Source: Anaeramoeba flamelloides (Eukaryota > Metamonada > Anaeramoebidae). Taken from it: DNA of 64,000 nucleotides. The stretch covers positions 22,816,001 to 22,880,000 of the forward strand of contig JANTQA010000023.1 in the NCBI GenBank assembly GCA_027625915.1, read 5' to 3'. The notes beneath the pieces are model-generated. The model did no database searches and had not been told where the DNA came from. It saw nothing but the letters and a program-made list of their open reading frames with translations. The position numbers and the translations under genes were made by a program. This document shows positions 31,101-42,956 of this stretch, piece by piece (the first letter of the stretch is position 1; each line of letters starts with the position of its first letter).

Positions 31101-33193
31101 CTTGGCAGATATAGAAATTGACTTTTTTGTATCTGTTAAATACAAAAAAAAAAAAAAATCTTTGGTTATACGCTATCACATATATTTTAAGCTTTGTGAG
31201 AAGTTTTTTTAAAAAAATTTCTTATTTGAAAGACCAGAGAAAAAAAACGTGTTGATTTTGAAACAAAATTCAAAAATCCTGAACAAAGATTCCAAAGATT
31301 GGTGATCTAATATAATAATCACTTTTGAAATAGTCTTTGTCTTTTAATTTTAAGGTGTTTTGAAATTAAAGGATCTACCAAAAACCTGAAAATTTTTTTA
31401 AATTATTGAACATTCAGAAACTTTAAAGTCAAAAATTCAAATTTCATATTTTCTCTTGTAGAAATTTTTGTTCTATTATAAAATTCCAGTGTTTGTAATA
31501 GGCTATCACAGAGCCATACAATCCTGTCATAAAAAGGAAAGTGTGAGATAGAAAATGAATTTTCTGTTTATCATAGATTTCACGGTAGGGTTGGAACGGC
31601 TGTAAAATAAATTGAAAAATAAATTGAAAAATATATTGAAAAATCAATTTAAAAAACAAAAAGACTTGAACATTTCTTTCAAATAGATTTTTTTATTCAT
31701 TCAAACTAAAAGCTGTTCTAAAAAACTTTTTTTTCTATTTTGGTCCAAAAACTAAAAACAAAATGAAAACTTAAAAGTTTCTTCAAAAATTTAAGGAGTC
31801 AATTAAAGATGATTTAGTCAAGCCAACAAACAAACTTGAAAGAGATAAACAAGACGCCAATTGTCTTCGTTATTGTCGCGCATCTAGATTTAATTTAGAA
31901 AAAACAATGGAGTTCTGGGAAAATGAAAAGACTTGGAGAGCGGAAACAAAGCCACACAAATTAAAAATCCCTGACTTTGTTGAAGAGGTAAAGCTCAATA
32001 AAATGTATATTTCCGGAGAAGACAAAACAGGAAGGCCTGTTTTAATTATCCACGCAGGCAAGTTTATGCCATCAAAGACAACACAGCCTATCGAGCATCT
32101 TATATGGGTTATCGAAAGGACAATCAAAAGTATGGAACACCCCGTTGACAACAATTTTGTAATCCTTGATGTAAAGGATTTTGGTTGGTCAAATTTCGAT
32201 AAGGTCACGATGAAGAAGATGTCCCAAATTATGATGAACTATTACGTAGAAAGATTAGGGAAATTATTTTTCGTTAACGCCTCATTTCTCACAAAAATGA
32301 TATGGGGGGTTGCAAAAGTTTGGATTGACAAGGACACAAAAGCAAAGGTTTGTTGTTTTTTCTTTCTTTCTTTCTTTCAATTAATAAATTACCATACCAG
32401 AAAAAATTGTCAAATTGGTTATAATTGTAAAACAGTAGTAAATGTTCAAATTTTGAAATATTTTTTGAATGTATTTTTTTGTTCATTTGAAAACAAAAAC
32501 CAAGAACAAAAATTCGGTTGGTTTTGTATTAGAAAAAAAGAATTCAAAAGATCAAATTAAACCAAAATTTAAGCATGTTAAATTTATAAAATTAAGGGTT
32601 TTAATTGTAAACATTCATAAAAATTGCCTTTTTTGGGATTTTTTTGTTGCTCTGCATTTTTCTATTAATGTGAAATTGGCTTTAAGAGTTCAACAATAGA
32701 CATAAATTCAGTTTGAGCATTTTCAATTTCAGATACCTTTATTAATCAGAGCAAAAATACATTGACCAATATTCAAAACAATTTTTTTTAACTACAATTT
32801 TTCAATTAAAATCAATTTGACAATTTTTTTTTCCCAGTGAATATTTTTTTGACGGAATGGTAATTTTGAAGAAAACATTATTTATTTTTATCCAATTGTA
32901 ATTTGAGAAAATTTTTCCTATTATTATAGATTACATTTGAAGGTGGAAACTTTTATAATACATTAATCAAATATGTTGATCCCAAATTTATTCCAAAAAA
33001 ATTGGGTGGTGAGTATGAAGTACCAAATTGGAAAAAATTATTAAAAGAAGAAGAAATGGAAGATGAAATGCAAGAGAAAAAGGAGAAGGAAGCATCATTT
33101 GAAAAAGAAGAAGAAGAAGACGACGACGACGACGATGATGATGAATTTGAAAAGGAAAAAAACATGAGTACAATAAAAAAAAAAAATTATTAA
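28135..33193 (+). CDS. Sec14-like CRAL-TRIO domain lipid-transfer protein
   Basis: Probable cytosolic phosphatidylinositol/lipid-exchange protein. Three exons: 28135-28191, 31778-32347 and 32930-33193, all phase 0, giving 296 residues. Exon 1 encodes only 19 residues (MSKKKYTGFLGDLSESQAK), matching the Sec14 N-terminal helix. Exon 2 continues FLQKFKESIKDD, then CLRYCRASRFNLEKT of the CRAL-TRIO-N helices, then the lipid-binding domain (GEDKTGRPVLIIHAGKF, FVILDVKDFGW, LFFVNASFLTKMIW). Exon 3 supplies FIPKKLGGEYE, the end of the fold, followed by a Lys/Glu/Asp-rich tail of about 45 residues with eight Asp in a row. Intron 1 is 3586 bp and full of repeats; intron 2 is 582 bp. The Met at 31907 is internal, not the start. 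The ligand cannot be told. Confidence 0.92.
28670..29158. mobile_element. TA-flanked MITE family, copy 2
   Basis: It starts TA/CAGTCATTTCTACCCTACCA. The interior runs in the opposite order to copy 1 (GGTTACTTTGGTTTTGGAAA, TTTCAGGTTTAAAC-type markers). It ends in a decayed terminus near AACGATGGTA. Located in Sec14-gene intron 1. The 61-codon frame near 28507-28692 overlaps its left end and is not a gene. Confidence 0.75.
29260..29820. mobile_element. chimeric diverged copy of the 436-bp MITE
   Basis: It contains the family markers TTTTTAATTGTTAATATTAT, TTGTTGTGTAA, ATCAAATCCTTTTGATAAAT, AATTAATCATCATTCTAAT and CTAATATTAACAATTAAAAT in the order of 16941-17376. At about 29503-29570 it holds a block (TTTCCAAAACCAAAGTAACC and onward) that belongs to the interior of the TA-flanked MITE family, so the element is a mosaic. 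The right part is also expanded by about 110 bp. Confidence 0.6.
29846..31058. mobile_element. TA-flanked MITE family, copy 3, split by a ~700-bp insertion
   Basis: Ends CAACCGTTCCAACCCTACCT and its complement GGTGGGTTTGGAACGGTTG lie next to TA on both sides. The family interior runs to about 29965 and resumes near 30690 (GGTTACTTTAGTTTTGGAAA). The DNA between is foreign and contains an inverted-repeat segment with AAAATTTTCACTTCATTT and its complement GAAAATGAAGTGAAAATT at 30297-30410. Confidence 0.7.
31076..31602. mobile_element. TA-flanked MITE family, copy 4
   Basis: TA at 31074-31075, then CATCCGTTCCAGACCCACCA. The right end ACGGTAGGGTTGGAACGGCT runs to TA at 31603-31604. 527 bp, non-coding. 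It lies 16 bp after copy 3 and 175 bp before Sec14 exon 2. Confidence 0.75.
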
Positions 33194-35951
33194 TGTAATT
33201 TAATAATTTTCTATTTTGACCACATAGCAATTATCATAAATCTATAGCATTACATATTTATTTGACAAAATGATATTTTGATAATATATTTACTCCAAAT
33301 TGCGAAAAGCATTGGATAAATATTTTGATAAATATACTTCTTCATTTTTATTAGTCTCTCATTCTATTTATATCTTGCCCCATTCAATACAATTAAATTC
33401 AAATTGTAAAATTATTAAGAATTTTAATAAAATTTGTTAGTAATTATCGATAATCCAAAAGATTACATTTGCCATTCTCATTGTTAAAATAATTACTACC
33501 AAATACATGACTTCTTTAAATTAGAACCGAACCAGAGCATATATACGAGTAGGAGTATGTAAAGATCAAATTCCACATACATGGGCACATAGATAATGGA
33601 TTGAGAGAAATTAATTTAAATTTAGTCTCAAAATGCTATTTATTTTTTTATTTGCATTATCGTTAGAATGAAATTGAAAGACCAATATTTTATTATTTAT
33701 TATTTTTTTTTTAATGTTTTTTGAAAATATTTGGATTTTTTATCTTTGGAACCATTTAACTAAATTAAAAAAAAAAAATTATGAATTTTATGTATTGATA
33801 TACGGGAATAATGTTTTTTTTTTTTTTAAGAGTTGGTTTTAATGAACAAAAACATCTAAATTTGATTAGAATATTGTTTAGCCCAACCCTTGATTCATTG
33901 TTTTGGTTCGACAAATCCCCAGAATCTTTTGCTCAAAATTGAAAAAAAATAAAAATATTTTCAACGTTTTATTATTTTTGAGATACTCAAATCAAAATAA
34001 TTTAATGAACAGTCCAAAAAGAGGGTTGGATTAACTTGTTTTTCTTGGGAATTGTAATAAAGAAAGAAAAAGAATTGTTTCATTTGTAGATTGAGAAATT
34101 TCCATTAAATTTTTTTCTTTAAAAAATACACCTTTTTTTCTGTTTCAAGCGGAATACACACCACTGAAACCTAAATAATTTTAAAACCGAAATTAAAATA
34201 AAACTAATTTTTCGATGAGTTGAGAAATCACATTTCTCTTTTTCTTTATTTTCTTTAATCAAAACAAGATAAAATGTAATTACTACCAAACACTCAAGTT
34301 ACAAATGATTTTCTTACATAGTATATTTGTAATTTTTCAAACTCTCTTTCTAATAAATAATCTCAAAAAGTAAATCTCATTAATGAAAATGATTACCAAA
34401 TCACCGATGTCTTTTGAAGATTTAATTTTTTAAAATAAAAATGTCTTCAAAAAAAAAAAAAAGAGAATATTTTTTTCGTGTCTTACTCTCGAAACTAAAT
34501 AATGTTTTTATCCTTTAGAATTTGAAATTTTTAATGGTGATTTTCAATAAAATTAATATCTTTTTTTCTTACAATTTTTTTTGTATTTTAATGGGTTTTG
34601 TTTTTTAGTTCAAATCTATTTTGGATAAATCTATTAAGATCAAAAAAATTGAGTACCTAAACTTTTTTAACCTTGCCAAATTCAAAATTCAATGGGTAAT
34701 CTACATTCAATTCCAAATTATTAGATTTTTAATTATGTTTTCACAATAAACAAAAAATTATTTCTGTTGATTATCTTTGATATTTTTTTTTTCGTTATTA
34801 GTTTATTGATTAACACCTCCCATTCAATTTTTAGATATTTAAATACAATAATATTATTCTGAGTACCAATTACTGGAAATGTTTAAAAATAAAAAATATC
34901 AAAATTCTAAGCAAAGATATCTTTTGTATTGATTTTTCAAGTTTTTTTGTTGAATTATTAAAAGTATTGAAAATGTATTTTGTTTAGAGTTTTAATTTGA
35001 TAAATTATTGAACTCTTTAAAATTTACTAAAGTTTTCTTTTTGAATTTTTATTGTTTACTAATTTAATGATATTGGAAATAATAAAAATATCATTTTTTA
35101 GAAATATTTACTAAAATTTTATGCAAGGTATATATTTTTTTTTTTTTTTGAATTTTGTTTTAATTTTAATGGATTAAGGGCATTTTTCAACATTAATAAT
35201 AAAAAAAATATGTTTTTTTTTATTTAAAAGTTGTGAATTTTAGTATAAATGTTGTTTTTGCTGAATTTATTCAAAGGGGATTTAAGCACAAAATCATAGA
35301 TTTCATGATTTTTTAAGGGAAAGACATATCAAATTTTTTTTATGTTTGAAAAGTTAAAATAAAAAATTAAGAAGAAAAAGAAAAAACAAAGATATTTAAT
35401 CGAGGTTTTTAAGAAAAAATTGGTAAAAAATCTAAAAAATAAAAATAAAAATAAAACAAAAAGTTATCTAATAAAGAACACCTTAAAACACAGATACAAC
35501 ATTTTTGAACAATTTTGATTGATAAAGGTGTTAATTTGGAGAAACTTATTTAATTTTTCTAATTCCTTTCTTTTTGATCTGATTTTATTTAAGCTGGGGC
35601 ATTTTTTACGTTTTCTTATTAGATATTTTATTTTCAAGTTACTCATACTTGTGCTTTTCAGTGTCATAGTATTAGAAAGTAATACTTTGATCTTTTTCTT
35701 TGTACCTCTTCTTCTTGAAATAAAGAAAATTCAGCCAGTAAGGAAATGTAAAAAAAAAAAAACAATTATAATTTATTTATTATATTATAGAGGTAGGAGT
35801 TGTTAACTCCCTTTTTATTTATTTTCATTCATAATTAAATTTTATTTAAGAATCGTTTTAACATCTTGTCATTATAGTTATTAACCATTATAAAATTGAA
35901 ATCAAAGAGATTCTTCTTTCTAATAATTTCAATAAAATTATCATTATTTAA
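33194..35951. other. intergenic, no gene seen
   Basis: 3' flank of the Sec14-like gene followed by AT-rich DNA with long A and T runs. A slightly GC-richer patch at 33530-33600 (GAACCGAACCAGAGCATATA...) has no recognisable product. The open frame at 35519-35806 is Phe/Leu-rich and not credible. Confidence 0.5.
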
Positions 35952-36146
35952 TAGTCAGCCAGTTCCTCTGGTAAGGTACATTCTTTGAACGAAATTTATG
36001 ACAAAAAATTCAAATTTCAGTAAAATAATTTAATGTATAACAATTCGAAACCAATCTACAAAATTTGAATTCTAGTAAAATTGAGATTTTTTTTTGTGCC
36101 TTAAATTTCGTTGAAAGTTTATGTCTTAAAAGTGGAACTGACTGTA
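35952..36146. mobile_element. ~195-bp MITE (CAGTTCC...CTTTTAAG ends), copy 1
   Basis: The right end reads GTCTTAAAAGTGGAACTGAC; the left end is the inverted, diverged AGTCAGCCAGTTCCTCTGG. Subterminal CGAAATTTATGACA pairs with CCTTAAATTTCG. A second copy lies at about 52760-52960 and a half copy at about 51630-51690. Confidence 0.6.
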
Positions 36147-36971
36147 ATAAAAAAAAAAAAAAACTTTTTTAAAAATACATTTGTTTTGAAAAAAATCTTC
36201 ATTAACACAATAAAGTTAAATGTTTATAACATGTTACAATTCTTTTTTGGATTTTGACTATGTATTTGAGAAATCCAAATTGTAAACAAGTGGTTAATAT
36301 CACAGCGTAAGCCTATTAGAAATTATTACATCCACGATTTGATAAAAACATGATTGTTTCGATGAATGCTTTAATCAAAGATTAACATTTGAAAACAAAA
36401 AAAAACAAAAAAAAATTAGGAATATCATTAAAAATCCACGAAAAAACAGTTTTTCCTTGATATAGCTTTACTCAAAACATAGGAAAAATTTTTTGCCTAA
36501 ATTATGTTTATAATCTCATTTATGTTTATCAACTATTTTATAACCACTTTTGAAAACTTTTTGTATTGCATAATGTTCAAATAATTAAATAAAGTGCATA
36601 TAATTATTTTGATGATAAAAAAATTGAATTAACATTGAAAAACCATTTTTATAAAAATTTTTTATGAAGTTTGTTAAAATATATCTTTGTGAATATTAAA
36701 AAAATAATAAAAAATATTAATTCTAATAATTTATGTCATAATAAAATTTTTTAATACTTTCCTCAAACAATATGATATTTGAATTGATTTAAGAAATTCA
36801 AATTATTCTAGTAGTAAAAAATAATAATGAATTAGTATATATCTTTCTAATTGTTTTAATCGTTTTTTTTATTACAAAATTTGTCAAAATATAATTATAA
36901 TATTAACCTAAAGAAAAAAAAAAAAAAAAAAAAAAAACAATTGATATAAAAAAGTCAAAGTATCGATAATA
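36147..36971. other. 3' flank of the ADA2 gene, no gene seen
   Basis: AT-rich DNA with A runs (36912-36937). No repeat copy or gene recognised. Confidence 0.5.
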
Positions 36972-38896
36972 TTATATCCAATCATTTTTGGAGAAAAATT
37001 TCTGTAAATATTCTGCTTGTATATTTTGTAAATTGGGTATTTTTTCAAGAGGTACTCCACAAAGTATATGATTTTTAATAAAAAGGTATTGTAATTTCTC
37101 GATTCCAATTTGTTTACAAAAATTTTTCTCGGCTTCAGATAAAAATTCTTGTGAATCTAATAACAATTTATTATTAATATTGTGTGAAGAATTTGGAGAC
37201 AAGGGTAAATTTAATTGGTTATTGCTTGTCTTAAAAATATTAAGTTGATTGCCCTTATCACCGTTGCCATTGGTATTGTTTGTTGGGGGGGAGGAATAGC
37301 TTGTTGGCATAGTCTTTGATCGCGATTTAATTTTTCTTTTGCCCCTTCTGGCCTTTGTAAAAATGGCCTTTTTCTGGTTCTGGTAACGCTCGCCCTCTGA
37401 AAAGGAAGTAAAGCCCAATTGCCTCCATTCCAGTAAACGGTTTATCTCTGATTTTAATTTAAACTCTTCAAAGAAGGAATCCAGAACTTGATCGAATTGC
37501 TCACGGTTTTTCAGTGATCGAGCAAATATTTTCATTTTGGATTGGAAATGTCTTTTTTTCCTCAGCAGCTTTTCGTGGTTGTCTTCTTCAATGATCGACT
37601 TGGGGTACAAAAGCCCCATTTTGATCACAAAATCTTTTTTTTCCTCTCTCTGCTTGATCCTTTCATCAACGCCCTTCAGGACTTTGCACTTGAGATCCCA
37701 GCCGATGTCGCTGTCTGTAAAGCCAAAGGCGTTTGTAACCTTTTCGGCGTTTTGATCCCATACAAACTCTAGCTCTTCCCTTTTGGGCATCCACCCTGCA
37801 TAATCTGCAAAGATGGTTTTCCCCCTTGTATAGTTTTGATCGTATGGGTTGAACTTTGGATAAGACAACTGTGGCATCTTTCTTTTTTGTAAAAAATTCT
37901 GGTGCCTTATTTCTCGTGCGGATAATTTTGATACCCCATCTTTTAAAGTTCCCTTCAGGGCTAAGGGTTGTTCACCTAAACCATTTGTAAAGCTTTCCAG
38001 TGGCTCAGGTGTTAATAGCCTTTTTGGACTGAAATAGATTTCTTTATAATGATCTTCACATTGGATAATGCTCATCTTCCCGATCGTCTTCGAGACTTCT
38101 TCCCAATTACCAAAACCCTTTGTCGAAAGAGCATCAACAAGTTTGACCTCATCCTCAACACTCCAGCCTAAAGAATATACAGATTTGGTTGGTGCAGTAA
38201 AAAGTTGATAATTGTGATTTGACTTGTGCTTTCCGATCTTTTTGATTTGAGCTTTATTTATTTTGAGTTATTAATTGGTAGAGTTATTATTTTATTTGGG
38301 TTGTTGGTATTGGTTTTTTTTAATTATTTTTTGGTTTTTGGGTTGCTGGTTTTTGGTACAAAAATAATGAAAAAAAAATATTAACAAAAAAAAGATTATG
38401 CAATCAATTAATCGTAAAAACATAAAATACAAATTGTGAATTATTTTTGTTCTTGAAAATGATTTATTTTGAAACACAAAAATATCGTTCATTTCACTTT
38501 TTACAATATAAATTTTGAATCCCTTTTTTTTTTATTATGGAATGGGAGGGTCTCTAGATTTCTAAATTAAAAAAGAATTCGATTACAAATTGTAAGTGTT
38601 TTTTTGATTTAGTTTTTTTTGATTTAATTAGCTGAGGGGGCCAGAACAGAATTAAGAATAGAAATACGTTAAAATGTTGGTAAGGGTAAAAAGAAAGATA
38701 AAAAAAAAACACAGCAATTCAAAACATTAAATAAAAAAGAAATTTTTTTGATTTTTACTTCGGCACCTTTTGAAAAACAGTCTGAACAAAGCAAAGTTTC
38801 CTCACATTCAGCACAAATTATCATAATATTATCAGCAATATCTTTTTTACAAGAAACACAATGAAATGCTGGTAAAGGTGTCTTACGAGAACTCAT
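36972..38896 (-). CDS. transcriptional adaptor ADA2
   Basis: Subunit of GCN5-type histone acetyltransferase complexes (SAGA family) that stimulates acetylation. Two exons, 38759-38896 and 36972-38237, with a 521-bp intron, give 467 residues. Residues 13-54 form a ZZ zinc finger: Cys13, 16, 28, 31, 37, 40 and His50, 54 (the last in GAE/IGKHKSNH across the junction). Residues about 70-120 are a SANT/Myb domain (LGWSVEDEVKLVDAL, GFGNWEEVS). The ADA2-specific middle region follows (FADYAGWMPKREELEFVWD). A low-complexity Asn/Ser/Pro stretch (about residues 355-400) precedes a C-terminal SWIRM-like domain ending KFFSKNDWI. The intron uses GTAAAA and AAAAAG/ATC; an alternative pair (GTGCCG with AAAG/CTC) also keeps frame but breaks the zinc-finger spacing. 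Confidence 0.93.
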
Positions 38897-39387
38897 TTGT
38901 TTAAATCAGGAAACCAGAAAGGGTCGGTGTACAAATACAGGTTGTAAGTTTCCAGGTTGTTTTATGTAAATTGAAAAGAAAAGAATACAAAAAGAAAAAA
39001 ATGAAATGTTGGTCTTTGAATAAAATATGGGATAAATTTTTCCTTGCTTATTTTTTTTCAATATTCTATCATTTTAGTATTAAATGTTACCTCAAGTTCC
39101 CAATGTAAAGTGAAAAAAAAAGGACCAAACTAATAAATAGAGATTATAAATCCTCATCTATTACTTGAAGTATCTTATTTTGGAAGAGAGAAAAGCAAAA
39201 TAAAGTTAAAAATTTCAGAATATTTTTCTCATAGAGCAGTATCAACAAGAGAGCTATTTTGATCAAAATAGAATTTAAAATTATAAGAGTGTTGGATTTC
39301 AAAAGTTGTAAGTTATGTGAGTCTTTATATATTTCTTAAATTATTAAGAATAAACATTTATTCAATACAATTCGAGAATGTGTTGGT
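38897..39387. other. 5' flank of ADA2, no gene seen
   Basis: Contains the ADA2 promoter by position. No motif I can support. Confidence 0.4.
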
Positions 39388-40345
39388 TATTTGGGAAAAA
39401 AAGTGAAATAAGCAAAATAAGTTCAACTTAATTTTAAATTGGAAATATTAATAGAACCTGAGTATGAAAAGTACACATCAATTAATAAAGGAAAAAATAA
39501 ATAAACTATCTTTCAAAATCATTGGCCCATTAAAAATTAAAATTTTAAAGAAAAATATTTTTAATAATTGAAGATATCTATTATAATATAAAAATTTCGA
39601 TTTTAATATTCAATACTATACTCAAGAGATATTTATTTTTTGTCTAAAAATAAAAGAAAGAAAAAATTAAAAAAGCGGTTAGAAAAATTTGGACATTTAT
39701 TTTGAAAGAAGCATTACAGAAAAAATAGAAAATTTAAAAAATTAAAAAAACCCATTAATTGATTCCCCTTAAATTTGAATAACTCAATCTAATCACCTAT
39801 TCATATTTGAAACTAAATTTTTTTACTAATTCATCTGTTACTTCCATCCAATTTTTCATTTTCATTTTCCAGTTTAACAAAACATTGTTGGAAAAATAAA
39901 AAAGAGAAGAAATGATTTATTTGCAAACTTTTCATTGTGAGAGGGAAAACTTCAAAACGATACAAAATCTATTCAAAATTCAAAGGTAAGGTGGGCCATT
40001 TATTATGAAATTTAGTTTACTTTAATTCAAAAGAAAGGCGCCAGATCTAATAACAGTTTTTTTAATACTCTCTTTAGGTAAGAGTTTTCATTTTGTCCAT
40101 CTATCATTCAAAGATTTATAAAAACTAATGATACACTTTTGAGATCTCCAAAACCACTATAATGATTTTGATATGAAAGTAGATTTAAATTGTATTTATT
40201 GGTTTGATTGAAAAAAATATAAAGGGTCTATTCTTTGAACTCAATTTGTAACTTGTATAAATTAACGTTACTTTTCCTTTTCTGGTTTCTGTGATTCTAT
40301 TAATATTCCCTATAAAAAATTTTCTTTATCTTTTTTCTCAAACAA
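39388..40345. mobile_element. GGGAAAAAAAGTGAAA family element, copy 3 (interrupted)
   Basis: It starts TTATTTGGGAAAAAAAGTGA; family markers continue to about 39505. Unrelated DNA follows to about 40030. It then resumes with AATAACAGTTTTTTTAATAC, GAGATCTCCAAAACC, ATTGTATTTATTGGTTTGAT and a decayed right end. It ends about 20 bp before the TTAA element. Confidence 0.55.
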
Positions 40346-40367
40346 TTATGTTTATTTTAACTTTTAA

Positions 40368-40918
40368 GGTTTATAAAACTTGAAATTGAAAAAACAATTA
40401 TCTTGTGTCTGGTGTGGTGTGCATGTTATTTTGGCTCTTAGCTGATCGATATTCAACTTGGTAAGATTTTTAGAGTACTTTAAAATTGCATTTTCTGATA
40501 ATTCAATTTTTCTTTTTTTCAAAATCCAAATTTAAAATTTTAAGACTAATATAATTGAAGTAAAGTATTAAAAAAATGTGATTTGTACGTTGTTAAATTA
40601 CAATTTTAAGTAGATTTGATTTTATTTGGGGCTTTTAAAGAAAAAAATTTATTCATAGAGTTAATTAACAAAAAGTAAAATCATAATTTTATTTTGCAAC
40701 CTAAAAATCTAAATTTATTCTTAAACACCTACCAATAAACTCATCTTACATTCTTCAATTCGGATTTTGGAAAAAAAAAATAAATTGTCAGAAATTTCGG
40801 TTTTCAACTACTATTATATCCTATACCAAGTCAAAGATCGATCAAATAAGAACCAAATTAACAAATCACTATACCCTACACAAGGTAATCTCTTTTCAAA
40901 TTTCAGGGTACGTAAACC
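40368..40918. mobile_element. 551-bp TTAA-flanked MITE, copy 1
   Basis: TTAA at 40364-40367 and 40919-40922. Termini GGTTTATAAAACTTGAAATT and (complement) GGTTTACGTACCCTGAAATT. Long subterminal arms carry CTTAGCTGATCGAT and ATCGATCAAATAAG. A 552-bp second copy is at 56218-56769. Non-coding. Confidence 0.82.
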
Positions 40919-40922
40919 TTAA

Positions 40923-41857
40923 TAATTATTGATTTCAAGTCAACTTCAAATACATTATTGTTGGTGCATATTAGTTGGGTTCTATCTGAAATATTTAATG
41001 GGTTGACATGAAATGGAGAATTCTAGAGTACTAGTATGTAACTATTGGTGGCATGTTATAGGAGTACTCGAAACTTCAAATGTATCAAATAATTTAAAGG
41101 GTAAAAGAATGTGAAAATTAACTTTTAACAATTAAGCAAGATCATTTTCTTATTAAAGAGTCTGAATAATCTTATAAAAAAGACCCACATTTCAATGGCC
41201 AATTTCAAGGCCCAGCAGTCAATATACGAATTGCAAATTTAAATAACTACTTTTCAAAAATGTGTGGAAAAATGTAAATTAATCGCTAAAAAATCGAGTT
41301 TTTTTCAAATATTAAATAATTAACCAACTATTATTTTGTTAAATTATTTTACACATCTTTGAAATCTATTCAAAAAAATTTCTCTTAATAAAAAGGAAAC
41401 AAAACTACTCAGTCTTGGGGTTTTTATGTAAATGATTATTGGGTAACTCTTGAAATTAAAAAAATTGAAAAAATATTTCCTTTTAGAAGTTCTAAATCTG
41501 AATTATTAAATACTGGAATATTATTTTTTTTGTTTCTGACTTTATATTTCCAAAAAAGTAATTAAAATAAAAATCCCAAAAGAAAATTTTAGGATAGTGA
41601 TCGTTTAGTAAAAAATTGAATAAATTATTCTTTAAAAATATTTATCCGAGATTTCGAGAGTCACAAAAACTATTTGAGTTAATAAGGAATTAATCCCTTT
41701 TACCCTCAATTGTAATAAACTTTTATTATCGACAAAACTACGGTGAAGATAATCCCTTAATTATCAAAAGATATCACAAAATTTTTTTTTCATTTTTTTC
41801 AAAAGGTTATTTCACAATTACCTGACACCACAACAAAATTTATTCAATTCAAATAAA
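40923..41857. other. 5' flank of NIP7, no gene seen
   Basis: No coding-like frame or repeat copy recognised. Contains the NIP7 promoter by position. Confidence 0.45.
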
Positions 41858-42689
41858 ATGAGACCTTTAACAAAAGAAGAAACAAAAATTTTTTTTGAAA
41901 AACTCTCAGAATACATTGGGAAGAATATCAAAAGACTTTTAAAAAGATCCGATGAAACTTATATTTTTAGATTACATCGCGAAAGGGTCTATTATGTAAA
42001 AGAAAGTTTAATGAGAAAGGCGTCTGCTTTTTCACGTAAAAAATTGGTTTCCTTTGGGACTTGCTTTGGGAAATTCACAAAATCGAAAAAGTTTCGATTA
42101 CGTATTACTTGTTTAGTAAATTTTTTTTTTTTTTTTTTTGAATTGATCCTTTATCTTTCTTTTTTTCCTTTCGTTCCTCCTTTATTTGAAATTTGTTTTG
42201 TTTCGTTTCTTCAAGAACTAGAAAGATTGATCAACATAAAGTTTTTAAATGAGTTGTTTTTTGCAAACATTCTCCAAATCACAATTAATCCTTAATCCAA
42301 CAAACAACAACAAAATTCTACTCTTTTCTCTTTTTTCTTTTTGGTAACACTATTAACCCTTAATAAACCATTTCATACACCAAACACCACATTTAAAACC
42401 CAAGGATCTTCTTTCTCAATATGCCTTATATAAAGTCTGGGTAAAACCTTCTGCAGAATTAAGTTTTCTTTATGGTAACCATATTCTAAAAGCTGGTCTT
42501 GGAAGGATCAGCGAAAATACTCCACAGTACCAAGGAGTGGTTGTCTTTTCGATGTCGGATATACCTCTTGGATTTGGTAGGGTTGCTCGAAGCACATTTG
42601 AATGTAGAAATCTTGAACCAGAAGCCATTGTCTGCTTTCACCAGGAAGATATTGGACAATATTTAAGAGAAGAAGCTACTCTAATTTAA
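41858..42689 (+). CDS. 60S ribosome subunit biogenesis protein NIP7
   Basis: Conserved factor for 27S pre-rRNA processing and 60S assembly, acting in the nucleolus/nucleus. Two exons, 41858-42115 and 42405-42689, with a 289-bp phase-0 intron, give 180 residues, the normal length. Exon 1 covers the N-terminal domain: [52 protein letters not shown]. Exon 2 continues [31 protein letters not shown] and the C-terminal PUA domain ([30 protein letters not shown]). The first ATG is the conserved start. Intron borders are TTA/GTAAAT and CCAAG/GAT. The retained-intron frame that ends at 42295 is not the product. Confidence 0.96.
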
Positions 42690-42956
42690 AAGGTTTTTTT
42701 CTTTTTTCTTTTTCTTTACACATCTTTTAATTGGGTAAAACTTTCTACCAATTTAATTTTGTCATAATTTGTTTTTTAAAATAAATTTTCACCTTAGATT
42801 AACCCAATTTTGTTTTGTTTTTTATTTTGTTTATTACTTTAATGGTTATCAGGGTTTTTTTTTTTTTCTTTTTGTTTCGTTATTTAAGGGAATAGTAAAC
42901 TAAAAAAAATCTTAAAGTAAATCTATGAGCAAATTCAATAAAAAATTTACCTCACC

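Noticed and set aside
31907-32560. Sec14-like frame treated as a single-exon gene
   Set aside because: The conserved fold continues upstream to 31778 without a Met and the end runs into intron sequence; the three-exon model restores the family's start and end.
38238-38758. Alternative ADA2 splice pair (GTGCCG donor with AAAG/CTC acceptor)
   Set aside because: Keeps frame but removes the GAE segment and changes the zinc-finger spacing; the GTAAAA donor with AAAAAG/ATC gives the family pattern.
41858-42295. NIP7 as a 145-residue protein
   Set aside because: That frame reads through the intron; splicing to 42405 restores the exact conserved C-terminal domain and the 180-residue length.
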